Assembly: GCA_910589635.1 (NCBI GenBank)
Contig: CAJUTD010000010.1
Span: 1-59,652, forward strand
Length of the DNA: 59,652 nucleotides
Direction of reading: 5' to 3'
Source: an uncultured Lachnospiraceae bacterium
GTDB taxonomy: Bacteria > Bacillota > Clostridia > Lachnospirales > Lachnospiraceae
Positions 16,901 through 24,703 of the stretch are shown piece by piece (the first letter of the stretch is position 1; every line of letters begins with the position of its first letter). Both the position numbers and the translations under genes were made by a program. The notes under the pieces were generated by a model that did no database searches, was not told the origin of the DNA, and saw only the letters and a list, made by a program, of their open reading frames with translations.

Positions 16901-19857
16901 AAATTCTTAGGGTTTTTCTGGTCTATGTAGAACGTATTCTTTGCCTCCCTGGAGCTCAGAAGAGCCAAGTCCTGCACGCGGATATCAAATTGATACCCTG
17001 CATCTTCCATAAAAACTATCTCTGTGCGATAAGCTCCCTTTTCGTAAGTCCAGGCCTCATCCTTCCGAAGCTCTGCCGGAAGATTCTGGACTTTTACTGG
17101 CATTCCGTTTAACAGAATTTCCGTATTACCGGAAATTGTCTTCCCGGCCACATCTTCCGCCCGCACCTTTATGCTCAGCCGCGAAGCGTCAAAATTGGTT
17201 TCCTTTATGGAAATGCCGGCTGTGCGCGGTTCGCTGTAATACTTGCCGTTTTGCACCTGCGCTTCGTCAAAAGCAACCGTCAGTTCCGGCTTCGTGCTGT
17301 CTACGATGATCTGCGTCTTGTTATCCGTATATTCCGTGCAGTTCCCCGCCTTGTCATAGGCGCGCACCGCCATCGTCCTGCCGCCCTCGCCTTTTAATGC
17401 CAGCCTGGCTACCATCTTTCCATTCTGCTGCTCAAATCTTGTTACCTTCTTCCAGGATGCGCTGCTGTTTTCTCGCCACTCCATATATTTAACGCCGGAT
17501 AATTTATCCTGCAAAGCCACATTTACTGTTACATCCGAGTTGTAATACTTCCTCAGCACTCCCGATATCTCTTTCTTATTTTTCTCTTCGCTGTAAGTAA
17601 TCTCCGGCTGCAACGGCGAAGTTTTGTCTACCCAGAAAGCATCCCCCTTACTTTCCGACCGGTTGCCCGCCGTATCTTCAGCCTGAATGTGGAACTCATA
17701 CTTTGCATCCGCAGTATAAATAATCTGCACCGTGTGATACGTTTTTCCATTTGTTCTCACGACCTGCCAATTGCCATGGTTCTGCAAAGCCGCTCCTACG
17801 CCGCTTATCGGCACGGATTGGCCGCCAATCTGCACGCTCGGCTCCTCTTGTGCGTCGCCTGACGCTGTCATCTCCGCCTTCACCCAGCCTTTGGCGCTTT
17901 CCTCCTGCACTTCCTGCTTGGCGGTAAAATGTTCTTCCTCAATGGTAATTGTGGCTGTTCTCGCTCTGTTATAGTATGTATCATCGCCATTACTTACATT
18001 GTTGTCATAGCTTATGAAAATCAGTGGCGCCGTGCGGTCCAACAACACTGCCGTCTGCTCGTCTTTATATGTCTCACTGCGGTTTCCTGCGTTGTCATAA
18101 GCATAGAAATCCACATTCATACAATCTTCCCGATCTATCTCAAAGGTCACGCTCGTCACGCCGTTTTCCACCTTTACCTGATTGGCGGCAGTGGCCTCCA
18201 CAACAGTATAAGATTCACTGTTTTCCTTACCTTCCCTGCTCGTATAACCCCAGGCAAAACCAGCGATTTTACTTGCATCTTCCTGGGCCGAAAGCGTCAC
18301 TGAAAGTTTCTCGTTCTTTCCGTAATAATTGAGAAACCCTTTCTCTAACTCCTGTTGCCACAGCGGCGCGGAATACCGAATCTGCAAATTCCATGGAGCC
18401 ACATTATCCCACAATATGCCTTCCACGGTAAGTTTGTCCGATATTCTCCCGGTAGCAGTTTCTTTTACATAGAATTCTGCGCGGAGGGCCCCATCATCCG
18501 GCGTCACTTTTGTCAAATCATAAGCGTCCTCCCACTGCGCACCGTCTGTTACGGAACTGCTAAACTGATAGCCCTCATAAACCAGCGCAAGACGGTCGCC
18601 GGCAAACCATTTCCTGTCTTTTTGATAATCCCCATAAGTAGTGAGCGCCGGCTGCAATACGCCGTCGGCATCATTGTGGAATCCTTGCAGGGACACTTTG
18701 TCCACATCAAACAGCAAATTTTTTAATGTAAATGTATAACTGGTTTCCGCTATTTCATAAAGGTTGTTCTTTTCCGTATATGCCTTAATCTTCACCCTGC
18801 CTGTATCACCCTCCTGGGGCCTTGGCAGCTTCCGATACGTTATCTCTCCGCTGTTCTCATCAATGGAGATAAATTCTGCGCCCTGTTCTACCTTATATTT
18901 AACTTTTACATTCCCGGCCGAGACGGCTGTCAGCCTGGCGCCGGTTGTTCCGTAAATGAGCTCATTTCCTGCAAAAACGTCTTTCCATTTCACTTCATCC
19001 GCCGCTTTAACGATGAGAACCGTGTACTCTGCGATATCTTCCTGTTGGCTGACAAGTCCGGTCTTTTTCCCCTGCACCGTGAGTTTCATCGGCAATTTTG
19101 ACCAGACCTCCGGCAATTTTGCCATATCCTGTACCGTTACCTGCCCGGTGTTTTCATCGACAGACACATACTTTCCTAACCAGGCGCCGGCAATCGCCGT
19201 ATTATCACCGTCGATCAGCTCTTTCACAGAATACTTTGCGCCGGCAAGCGCATTTCCCCTGCTGTCTGTCAGCACATTATCAAAATATTTTTTTGTCCAG
19301 GATATTTTCAGATCCTTCGTCTTCTGAAACATGGGAATCCAGTCGATAGCCGCTTTCACCACAGTTTCCGGCTCCACGTTTTCCATCGGCACACACACAA
19401 GGCTGTGGTAACCCTCCCGTTCTACCGTATAGTCGCAATACGCCGCCGGAACGCACTTAGGTATCTGAACCGCAACCCTTCCCTGCCCATCGGTAACACC
19501 GGTTCCCAGCTCTGTCCCCGGGATTAAAGGAATATTGCTGCCATCCTCGGGACTTATGAAACTACTGCCGTCCCCGGAGGTTACAATGCTGCTGCCATCC
19601 TCGGGACTTATGACAATATTGCCCGACTCATCAAAAATCCGTTCTGAAAAGACAATCTTTACCTTGGCCCCCGCCACGGCAATTTCGCTCCCCACTCCAG
19701 TTTCCTCCCGACTCTCTGTCACGAGAAAACGAAAAGATTGCATTTTCTTTTCATCGCTTTCTGCGGCCGCCTGGACGCTTTCTGCCCGGCTCAGCGTCTG
19801 CAAAACCAACAGGAATACAAGAAACAGCGCCATCCCTTTCCTTCCTATGCCTGTCAT
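13999..19857 (-). CDS. Very large Ig-like repeat surface protein (1952 residues), last gene of the Tad/kinase cluster
   Basis: The protein has a signal peptide (LFLVFLLVLQTLSRAESVQAAA) and a C-terminal helix (PLLFGISGTAATVVAVGTAGVVL) followed by RKRKRRRK, so it is membrane-anchored with the bulk outside. After an N-terminal region of about 450 residues come about eleven Ig-like modules joined at a recurring linker of the type VD-x-x-x-P (WDNVAP, LDRTAP, VDKTSP, VDSTKP, IDQKNP, VDNISP, VDTKKP, IDTAAP, VDSIAP, VDGTAP, VDHTPP). Many of the modules alternate between two types, one with SYDNN...YYNRARTATI and one with ITYSEP...FGYYKSHV. No LPXTG or KTGD motif is present. GGGAGG lies about ten bases before the ATG, and the upstream ETTLL protein ends only 19 bases away. 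Being last in the cluster, it may be the adhesin displayed or controlled by it, which is inference. Confidence 0.85.
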   Translation of the reverse strand: MTGIGRKGMALFLVFLLVLQTLSRAESVQAAAESDEKKMQSFRFLVTESREETGVGSEIAVAGAKVKIVFSERIFDESGNIVISPEDGSSIVTSGDGSSFISPEDGSNIPLIPGTELGTGVTDGQGRVAVQIPKCVPAAYCDYTVEREGYHSLVCVPMENVEPETVVKAAIDWIPMFQKTKDLKISWTKKYFDNVLTDSRGNALAGAKYSVKELIDGDNTAIAGAWLGKYVSVDENTGQVTVQDMAKLPEVWSKLPMKLTVQGKKTGLVSQQEDIAEYTVLIVKAADEVKWKDVFAGNELIYGTTGARLTAVSAGNVKVKYKVEQGAEFISIDENSGEITYRKLPRPQEGDTGRVKIKAYTEKNNLYEIAETSYTFTLKNLLFDVDKVSLQGFHNDADGVLQPALTTYGDYQKDRKWFAGDRLALVYEGYQFSSSVTDGAQWEDAYDLTKVTPDDGALRAEFYVKETATGRISDKLTVEGILWDNVAPWNLQIRYSAPLWQQELEKGFLNYYGKNEKLSVTLSAQEDASKIAGFAWGYTSREGKENSESYTVVEATAANQVKVENGVTSVTFEIDREDCMNVDFYAYDNAGNRSETYKDEQTAVLLDRTAPLIFISYDNNVSNGDDTYYNRARTATITIEEEHFTAKQEVQEESAKGWVKAEMTASGDAQEEPSVQIGGQSVPISGVGAALQNHGNWQVVRTNGKTYHTVQIIYTADAKYEFHIQAEDTAGNRSESKGDAFWVDKTSPLQPEITYSEEKNKKEISGVLRKYYNSDVTVNVALQDKLSGVKYMEWRENSSASWKKVTRFEQQNGKMVARLALKGEGGRTMAVRAYDKAGNCTEYTDNKTQIIVDSTKPELTVAFDEAQVQNGKYYSEPRTAGISIKETNFDASRLSIKVRAEDVAGKTISGNTEILLNGMPVKVQNLPAELRKDEAWTYEKGAYRTEIVFMEDAGYQFDIRVQDLALLSSREAKNTFYIDQKNPKNLQITYSEPILEKILSKITFGYYKSHVTAKFSAEDVTSGVDSLHWSYTKEGGASEQNVKELRGDVSAKDLTFSKDGSQASYKLKLPAQKDHQYRGNLTFFVTDKAGNRKTFRDQENQIVVDNISPTMKVSYTPIKSTRNKAYFADDAVLYFEVTEANFYKQDVEVTVNGEEHAIGNWKQEKGTDVWKATLTLREDGDYKVKVVYQDRSGNEMKAQTDGNKQTTVKTWISNTLVVDTKKPIIKVWYDNTTPISSRDGNDYYDRERTATIQITDKNFRANEVEASVTAVMADGAPASVADYREQLKQPGSWKKNGDTYTAKITYDVDANYTFTVSYADMAKNAAKPYVQDRFTIDTAAPANLRVSYSDSVLETVLENASFGFYQARATVTITAEDDAAGIDYFIYSYKNAENVSSVNRESLDQRIEHAQISYSNGKRMATAQFTIPQSELDANNQFNGMVEFDAVDNSGHKTRFTDTHRIVVDSIAPNAEVTYSAPTASANGIDYYAEAVEGQIAVTEANFREEDVQVTATRDGAPYILNVSWSDASTDVHNGSFQLSEDGDYQVSITYKDKSGNDMTPYESNQITVDGTAPVISIGEIADKTAYNKEVIGFTVDVDDVNFDLSSFQPKLTGIVYEKNGRFAQKDFSDLGRIETVESGKRYEYVIDNITEDAIYTLACEVKDLSLNATSEMNVKENGNQGMETITFSVNRNGSTFMLDKSTQELIDKYYVQQVDAAVVLQEVNCDPITQHFVTVNGNTIKEDGQYRVQGGEGENAWYQYDYVIDREVFADEGDYNVVVSTIDKAENMAYSDIKNVETSFVVDHTPPVVIVSGLAPNGRYQEESQNVNVIPTDDGGKLDSLEITIANRGSNAKKQAVSLGRKQLADAQEKNDGVVQFTIPQGIGQEITILCRDAAGNVYEKIYKNITVSTEWYIMFLANRPLLFGISGTAATVVAVGTAGVVLRKRKRRRK

Positions 19858-19876
19858 TATATCATTCCTCCCTATT

Positions 19877-20407
19877 TTAAATCTCTTCCTCGTTATGAAG
19901 GATCGTGATGTCTTCCATTACATGAAAGCCCATATCCGGCACAGCCGCCCCATCCAAAATGCCCGGACCAAGCAGCGTCGTCTCATTTACCATGCCGGAA
20001 TTAAGCAATGTCGTCTCATTTACCATGTCAAAACCAAGCAACGTCGTCTCATTTACTATGCCGGAACTAAGCAGCGTCGTCTCATCCACCGCTCCCAATG
20101 CCTGCAATTCTTCTGTATTGGCGCCGTAGCCCTGCCCCGCCTGCTCCTGCGATCTGCCGGACGGAGAAATCTTGTCTGTCAGCCTCCCCCTTCGGCGGTT
20201 TGCTTTATCAGCGCTGTCTTTTTTCTTCGCTTTTTTGGTATTGCCGCTGCGTATCTGCTCAATTCCTCTTCTGGCGGTAATGCCTGTTAAATCGCCAATT
20301 ACAGATGGAATTCGCAAAAAGACAAACAGCAGAACGCTGACAAACGCCATTACCGCGCCGGCCGCCGCACATATCATAAAAACATTGCGATACATTTCAT
20401 ACGTCAT
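19877..20407 (-). CDS. Single-helix membrane protein with four ETTLL repeats, probable phospho-threonine target
   Basis: This 176-residue protein has no family I recognise. Residues of about 8-30 form a transmembrane helix (VFMICAAAGAVMAFVSVLLFVF). A basic cytoplasmic stretch follows (NTKKAKKKDSADKANRRRGR). The C-terminal 75 residues carry four units of about ten residues, each with E-T-T-L-L (DETTLL, then NETTLL three times), and a fifth weak form EDITIL. E-T-T motifs are known kinase targets read by FHA domains in GarA/OdhI-type systems. A Ser/Thr kinase gene ends just upstream and an FHA protein lies two genes further up. I infer this is a multi-site phospho-docking tail. The kinase stop overlaps a possible GTG at 20413, but GGAGG fits the ATG at 20407 better. 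Confidence 0.75.
   Translation of the reverse strand: MTYEMYRNVFMICAAAGAVMAFVSVLLFVFLRIPSVIGDLTGITARRGIEQIRSGNTKKAKKKDSADKANRRRGRLTDKISPSGRSQEQAGQGYGANTEELQALGAVDETTLLSSGIVNETTLLGFDMVNETTLLNSGMVNETTLLGPGILDGAAVPDMGFHVMEDITILHNEEEI
19970..20092. repeat. 30-bp tandem repeat encoding the ETTLL units
   Basis: Four consecutive units of about 30 bases encode the ten-residue ETTLL modules. The core CGTCGTCTCATTTAC (plus strand) recurs with small changes. Such in-frame repeats can change copy number by slippage. Confidence 0.8.
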
Positions 20408-20409
20408 AA

Positions 20410-22107
20410 TCACGCCTCCCGTTCATTTCCTGTAGCAATCCGCGCCCTTGTGTCCTCAATCTGTGTTGTCAGGTGTTCAATTGACTGTCGTATCTCTGTG
20501 AATTCCGTCTGCTTTGCAAGTTTCCCGGACTGCTGTTCAATGTCGTCTAACACGCGGTACAAATCGTCTTTCGAGGCAGTTTTCAAGAAATACTGCGCTT
20601 TATCAGAGATGGACGCCACTACCTCTGGCCAGACCAGAAGTTTCGTCTCATCCTCCTCCTGCTTCACCGCCTCCGCAAGCTGCGCCAACTTCTGCCAGAG
20701 CTGCCCATACGTTTCATACATTTTCTGCGTCCGCTCCTGGCCCGCATACTTCTTGATCTGTTGTTGGCATTCCCCAATTTCACAGTAAATACCTGCCGTA
20801 TCATTGTAATCTTTGGATTCTGCAAACCAATCTGAAGCGATAATACTGCGCTCAGATTCCACTTCATAGTCATACCAATAGGCATTTCCTATCTCGTAAC
20901 AGACCTGGGCATATCCTGTTGGATTTGAGGCTTTTAAACGCTCTAACGGATAAATGGTGGAAGAATACCCCGCCATATTAGTCTCATCCAATCCCGCCTG
21001 CAATTGCGTAAACACCGCCGCTTCCGTCTTTGATAAGCCGTCTTCCAGTAACATTCGCTCCACCAATTCCAGGTAAGCGCGCGTATCTTCCGGCTGGGTG
21101 GCAATGGCTGACAGATAGTAAGAAATACTCTCCTCCTCCGTGAGCGTGGCGTCCGACGCACGCGTGAGGATAACCTGGTAATTTTCGCTTTTCTTCTGCT
21201 CGGCTGACAGATAGCCCCAGAGGGAAGTTCCCAGTAACGCAAACGTCAGGACGGAAGACGCTGCAAAGGCAAAGAGCTTCCTCTTTTGCTTCCTCCGATA
21301 TCTGCCGTCCATCTCCCCATAATGTTCAAGGGCATACATCAATTCCGCGCAGGACTGGTAACGGTCATCCGGGTTTTTCTGCGTGCATTTGCTGATAATC
21401 TGCTGCAAACCGTCAGACAGGTTTGGATTAATCTGACGTATGGGCAACAGCTCATAAGGCGGTTCACAGGGATTTTTCCCAGTCACCAGGTGATAGAGCG
21501 TTGTCCCCAGACAGTAGATGTCCGTGCGCGCATCAGTCTGTCCTCTGCCGCCGAACTGCTCCGGCGCTGCATAGCCCACAGTCCCCAGGCAGGTCGTGTC
21601 GGCCAGGTTTCTTTCTTTAAACTCCCTCGCCGTTCCGAAATCTATGAGCATCAGATTGCCATCAGGCTTTAACATGACATTGGAAGGCTTCATGTCCCGG
21701 TAGATAATGGGCGGCTTCCTGGTGTGCAGATACCCCAGCACGTCACAGAGCTGTTTGGCCCAGTCAATCACCAATTCCTGCGGCTGCGCGCCGTATTCTT
21801 CCAACGATTTCCCCAGATGATGCCCCTCTATGTAATCCATGACGATGAGAAAACTGTCTTCCTCATCAATCACATCAATTATACTTGGCAGATGTGGGTG
21901 GTGGAGCTTTTTGAGCATCTCAGTCTCCACAATCAGCCCCTGTTTCACCTCGTCATAATCTACCACGCCGCCCCTGCGCACCTCTTTAATTGCCCAGGTT
22001 TTGTTGGCTTTCTCGTTGATTGCCATATAAACGACACTCATGCCGCCATGGCCGATTTCACTCAAAATCCGGTATTTCCCGTCAATTACTGATCCAATTT
22101 CCTGCAT
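20410..22107 (-). CDS. Membrane Ser/Thr protein kinase (Hanks type) with extracytoplasmic helical-repeat domain
   Basis: This protein is 565 residues. The kinase domain covers about residues 10-270. It has the glycine loop IGHGGMSVVY, the ATP lysine in WAIKEV, the catalytic loop YRDMKPSNVML (Tyr in place of the usual His of HRD), the DFG motif LIDFGTARE, an activation loop with candidate target threonines (LADTTCLGTVGYAAPEQ), and RTDIYCLGTTLYHLVTG. A single transmembrane helix follows at about 287-305 (LFAFAASSVLTFALLGTSLWGYL). The outer 260 residues look like TPR-type helices rather than PASTA repeats, so the signal is probably not muropeptide. GGAGG precedes the ATG. It is eight bases downstream of its PP2C phosphatase, the usual kinase-phosphatase pairing. 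Confidence 0.92.
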   Translation of the reverse strand: MQEIGSVIDGKYRILSEIGHGGMSVVYMAINEKANKTWAIKEVRRGGVVDYDEVKQGLIVETEMLKKLHHPHLPSIIDVIDEEDSFLIVMDYIEGHHLGKSLEEYGAQPQELVIDWAKQLCDVLGYLHTRKPPIIYRDMKPSNVMLKPDGNLMLIDFGTAREFKERNLADTTCLGTVGYAAPEQFGGRGQTDARTDIYCLGTTLYHLVTGKNPCEPPYELLPIRQINPNLSDGLQQIISKCTQKNPDDRYQSCAELMYALEHYGEMDGRYRRKQKRKLFAFAASSVLTFALLGTSLWGYLSAEQKKSENYQVILTRASDATLTEEESISYYLSAIATQPEDTRAYLELVERMLLEDGLSKTEAAVFTQLQAGLDETNMAGYSSTIYPLERLKASNPTGYAQVCYEIGNAYWYDYEVESERSIIASDWFAESKDYNDTAGIYCEIGECQQQIKKYAGQERTQKMYETYGQLWQKLAQLAEAVKQEEDETKLLVWPEVVASISDKAQYFLKTASKDDLYRVLDDIEQQSGKLAKQTEFTEIRQSIEHLTTQIEDTRARIATGNEREA

Positions 22108-22115
22108 ATGACCTC

Positions 22116-22883
22116 CTAATACGTCCGTACCATCACAAGTGAAATGTTATCGCGCTCCTGCCGCTGCTTGTCCAGGGAAATCAGGTAATTACCGTTATTT
22201 GCCATAGACTGCGCATCGCAAAGCGCCGCCGGCTGCAAATAATAAGCAATTTCCTCATCGGAAATTTCATGGTGGAACCCATCGCTGCACAGAAAATAAA
22301 CGGCATCCTTTTTCACCTCTCCACTGTACATATCTGGGAAAATATTGTCGGAAGCCCCCACGCACTGCAACAGCACACTCCGCCTAGGGTCGTTCTTTGC
22401 CTGTTCTTCCGTTAGAATACCTTCGCGCACCTCCTCCGCCACCAATGTCTGGTCCTGCGTCAGACAGCAAAGATTACTTTGCAGCTCATAAGCCCGGCTA
22501 TCCCCCACATTCATGATATAATACCGATTCTGTGTGAGCAGCATCACTACCGCCGTAGTACCCATAGAGCAACCAATCCGTCTGCTGTATTCTTGTATTT
22601 CCCGGTTGTGGCTGCGCAAAACCTCCTCCCATTGCAGTTTTAATGCAAACTCCTCGATCGAAGTGTTCGCCAGCTCTGGCAGCTTCTGCCACATCCACTG
22701 CTCAAAGGCTTTTACCACGGCCGCACTGGCAACTTCTCCCTTACTCAGCCCGCCCATACCATCGCAGAGCACGGCAAATACCATCGTGCCCTGGCTGGTA
22801 CAAAGACGTTTGACCGACATGCTGTCCTGGTTCGTCTCTTTCACATTTCCAATATCCGTCACCGCCTGAATCATAAAATCCAT
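22116..22883 (-). CDS. PP2C-family Ser/Thr protein phosphatase
   Basis: This is a metal-dependent (PPM/PP2C) phosphatase of 255 residues and the likely partner that removes phosphate from targets of the adjacent kinase. It has the family motifs TDIGNVKETNQDS, FAVLCDGMGGLSKGEVAS with the two metal-binding aspartates, NVGDSRAYEL, and SDGFHHEISDEE near the end. It has no transmembrane helix, so it acts in the cytoplasm. GGAGG is five bases before the ATG. The FHA gene ends 12 bases upstream and the kinase begins eight bases downstream, so the three are co-transcribed. Confidence 0.93.
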   Translation of the reverse strand: MDFMIQAVTDIGNVKETNQDSMSVKRLCTSQGTMVFAVLCDGMGGLSKGEVASAAVVKAFEQWMWQKLPELANTSIEEFALKLQWEEVLRSHNREIQEYSRRIGCSMGTTAVVMLLTQNRYYIMNVGDSRAYELQSNLCCLTQDQTLVAEEVREGILTEEQAKNDPRRSVLLQCVGASDNIFPDMYSGEVKKDAVYFLCSDGFHHEISDEEIAYYLQPAALCDAQSMANNGNYLISLDKQRQERDNISLVMVRTY

Positions 22884-22895
22884 AGCTGCCTCCTT

Positions 22896-24689
22896 TTAGT
22901 ACTCAAACACAAACTCCTCATTTCCCAGGCGGATTCTCGCGCCTTGTTCCAGCTTGACTGCCGAACCGCCGATAACGATATTGTCATTGACATATGTATG
23001 GTTGGTCGAATTCATGTCCTCTAAATAATATCCGTCCTGCTTGATGATAATGTTGGCATGGCTGCGGCTGATTGCCGGGTTATCCCCGATAAAATAATCC
23101 ACATAGCTGCGCTCTTTGCCAATGCGGAACACTGGCTTGTCGATAATGATCCTCTCTTTGCTACGTACTCTTGTCAGCCTGGGGTTGGGTTTCCCTTCCT
23201 GATTGAGCCCGGAAAGCACCACTGTCTCACCCATAGAAGCATTTCCAAGCACCGTAGTTTCACCCATGCCGCCAGCCGGTAAGCCCAAATCTGCATAACG
23301 GTTCTGCGCTCCGCAATCTGCCCCTGCCGCCATAGATGCCGTGCTTGCTGGCACTGCTGTCTCATTAGACGCCATACCAGGCGTTCCCATAGGTACGGCG
23401 GAGCTATTTGCCGCCATGCCAGGTGCACTCATGGGCATGGCTGTCCCACTAACGTTCATACCTGGCATACTGCCAGGTCCAGACGCCCCGTTCGGCGGCT
23501 GCACCTGCAGAGTTCCCGGCTGCTGGACTGTCTGGGGGAATTGAGCCTCCTTTTTCTTCTTTCCAAACAGGCTGAATCCTTTTTTTTCCTTCGGAGGCTT
23601 TTCCTTTGTGACTGTTTCTTTGGGCTTCTTTTCTTTTTTCTCTTTCTTTTCCTTCTTCTTTTTGTCCTTCTTTCCAGCAGCTTCCGGCGCCACTGCGCCA
23701 CCGCCCGGAATGGCAAAGCTGAAATCTGCCGCAGGCTCTTTCGATGCCGCCTCACCCGTGGAAGCTGCCGGAGATTTTTGTATGCCAACCGCCGCCGACT
23801 GTGAAACTGCTGTCTTTTGCGCTGCGCTGCCAACAGCCTGCACCGTTCCTGTTCCTGATAAGGGACTTCCCAGTGATGCCCCTGTTCCTGATAAGGGACT
23901 TCCCAATGATGCCCCTGTTCCTGATAAGGGACTTCCCGGTGACTGGCCCGCTCCTGTATTTTGCCGCTGTGCAGCTGGTGCCTGTCCGCCTCCCGACAAG
24001 GGATTTAGTGCCACTCCAGCAGCGGCCGCCGGCGCCTGCTGTCTGGCGCCAATATTGGACGGCTGCCCCTGACCCATCCTCACCGCCGGCCCTTTCGTCA
24101 ATATCTTTTCCTGCGATAAACCTGGCAACGCAGCGTCCTCCTGCAGCAACCCTTTCACCAGCTGACTGAAATCTGTTATGGAAATCTGTGCCGTGCTGTT
24201 GAGGTAGCCGATAATCTTGGCAATATAATCGCCATTTTCACTCTGGTCAAATTGAGTGTCAAACATGATAGCCTTGAAAAACGCCCCAGGTTCCACACTC
24301 TCTTGCTGTCCCTCCAACAGTGGGACGCAGATTAAAACTGCCCTCCCAGTAGATACGTCGACAAATATGAAATTGGAATGCAACAGGAGCATTCTGCTCT
24401 CCAACATGTAATCTTCTGCCGCTATCATGCCATCCAGCACAGAATCAATCACACGCAGCAGACGCTTCCTGCCCACTGTTCCCATAAAAAACTGGTTCAG
24501 CGGCACCTTGGCGGAAATATTATATTTCAGGTATTTTTGGCTGTCCATCTGACTGTAAATCGTGGGGGCGATACCTTCAATTTTATTATTGACAATCATC
24601 CCCAGCCCCAAGGTATCAATCTGGTCTTCCGGCCTGATTTGATACACCAGATATGTATTGCCCCCCTGGATTTCTCTTGTAAATTCCAT
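22896..24689 (-). CDS. DUF6382-type N-terminal domain plus C-terminal FHA domain, phospho-threonine reader
   Basis: The protein is 597 residues. Residues 1-190 match what I recall as DUF6382, a conserved domain that in clostridia precedes FHA. A long low-complexity middle follows, rich in Gly/Ala/Pro/Gln with three copies of SPLSGTGASLG-like units. Then comes a very basic patch (KKDKKKKEKKEKKEKKPKE) and GFSLFGKKKKE. The FHA domain fills the last 100 residues: FRIGKERS, then NPAISRSHANI and NSTNHTYVN, which are the usual phospho-threonine-binding residues. Between the linker and the FHA are MGETTVLGN and MGETVVLSG, two ETT-like motifs matching those in the repeat protein downstream. They could be bound by its own FHA domain in an off state, as in GarA. 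GGGAGG precedes the ATG. Confidence 0.88.
   Translation of the reverse strand: MEFTREIQGGNTYLVYQIRPEDQIDTLGLGMIVNNKIEGIAPTIYSQMDSQKYLKYNISAKVPLNQFFMGTVGRKRLLRVIDSVLDGMIAAEDYMLESRMLLLHSNFIFVDVSTGRAVLICVPLLEGQQESVEPGAFFKAIMFDTQFDQSENGDYIAKIIGYLNSTAQISITDFSQLVKGLLQEDAALPGLSQEKILTKGPAVRMGQGQPSNIGARQQAPAAAAGVALNPLSGGGQAPAAQRQNTGAGQSPGSPLSGTGASLGSPLSGTGASLGSPLSGTGTVQAVGSAAQKTAVSQSAAVGIQKSPAASTGEAASKEPAADFSFAIPGGGAVAPEAAGKKDKKKKEKKEKKEKKPKETVTKEKPPKEKKGFSLFGKKKKEAQFPQTVQQPGTLQVQPPNGASGPGSMPGMNVSGTAMPMSAPGMAANSSAVPMGTPGMASNETAVPASTASMAAGADCGAQNRYADLGLPAGGMGETTVLGNASMGETVVLSGLNQEGKPNPRLTRVRSKERIIIDKPVFRIGKERSYVDYFIGDNPAISRSHANIIIKQDGYYLEDMNSTNHTYVNDNIVIGGSAVKLEQGARIRLGNEEFVFEY
23851..23949. repeat. 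33-bp tandem repeat (three units) in the FHA gene
   Basis: Three nearly identical units begin at 23851, 23884 and 23917 with GTTCCTGATAAGGGACTTCC. They encode the SPLSGTGASLG linker units and keep the reading frame. Confidence 0.9.
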
Positions 24690-24703
24690 GTTATCCTCCC
24701 TGC

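Noticed and set aside
23541..24169. Long plus-strand frames opposite the FHA gene
   Set aside because: They mirror the low-complexity Lys/Gly/Pro-rich coding region and have no ribosome site or domain.
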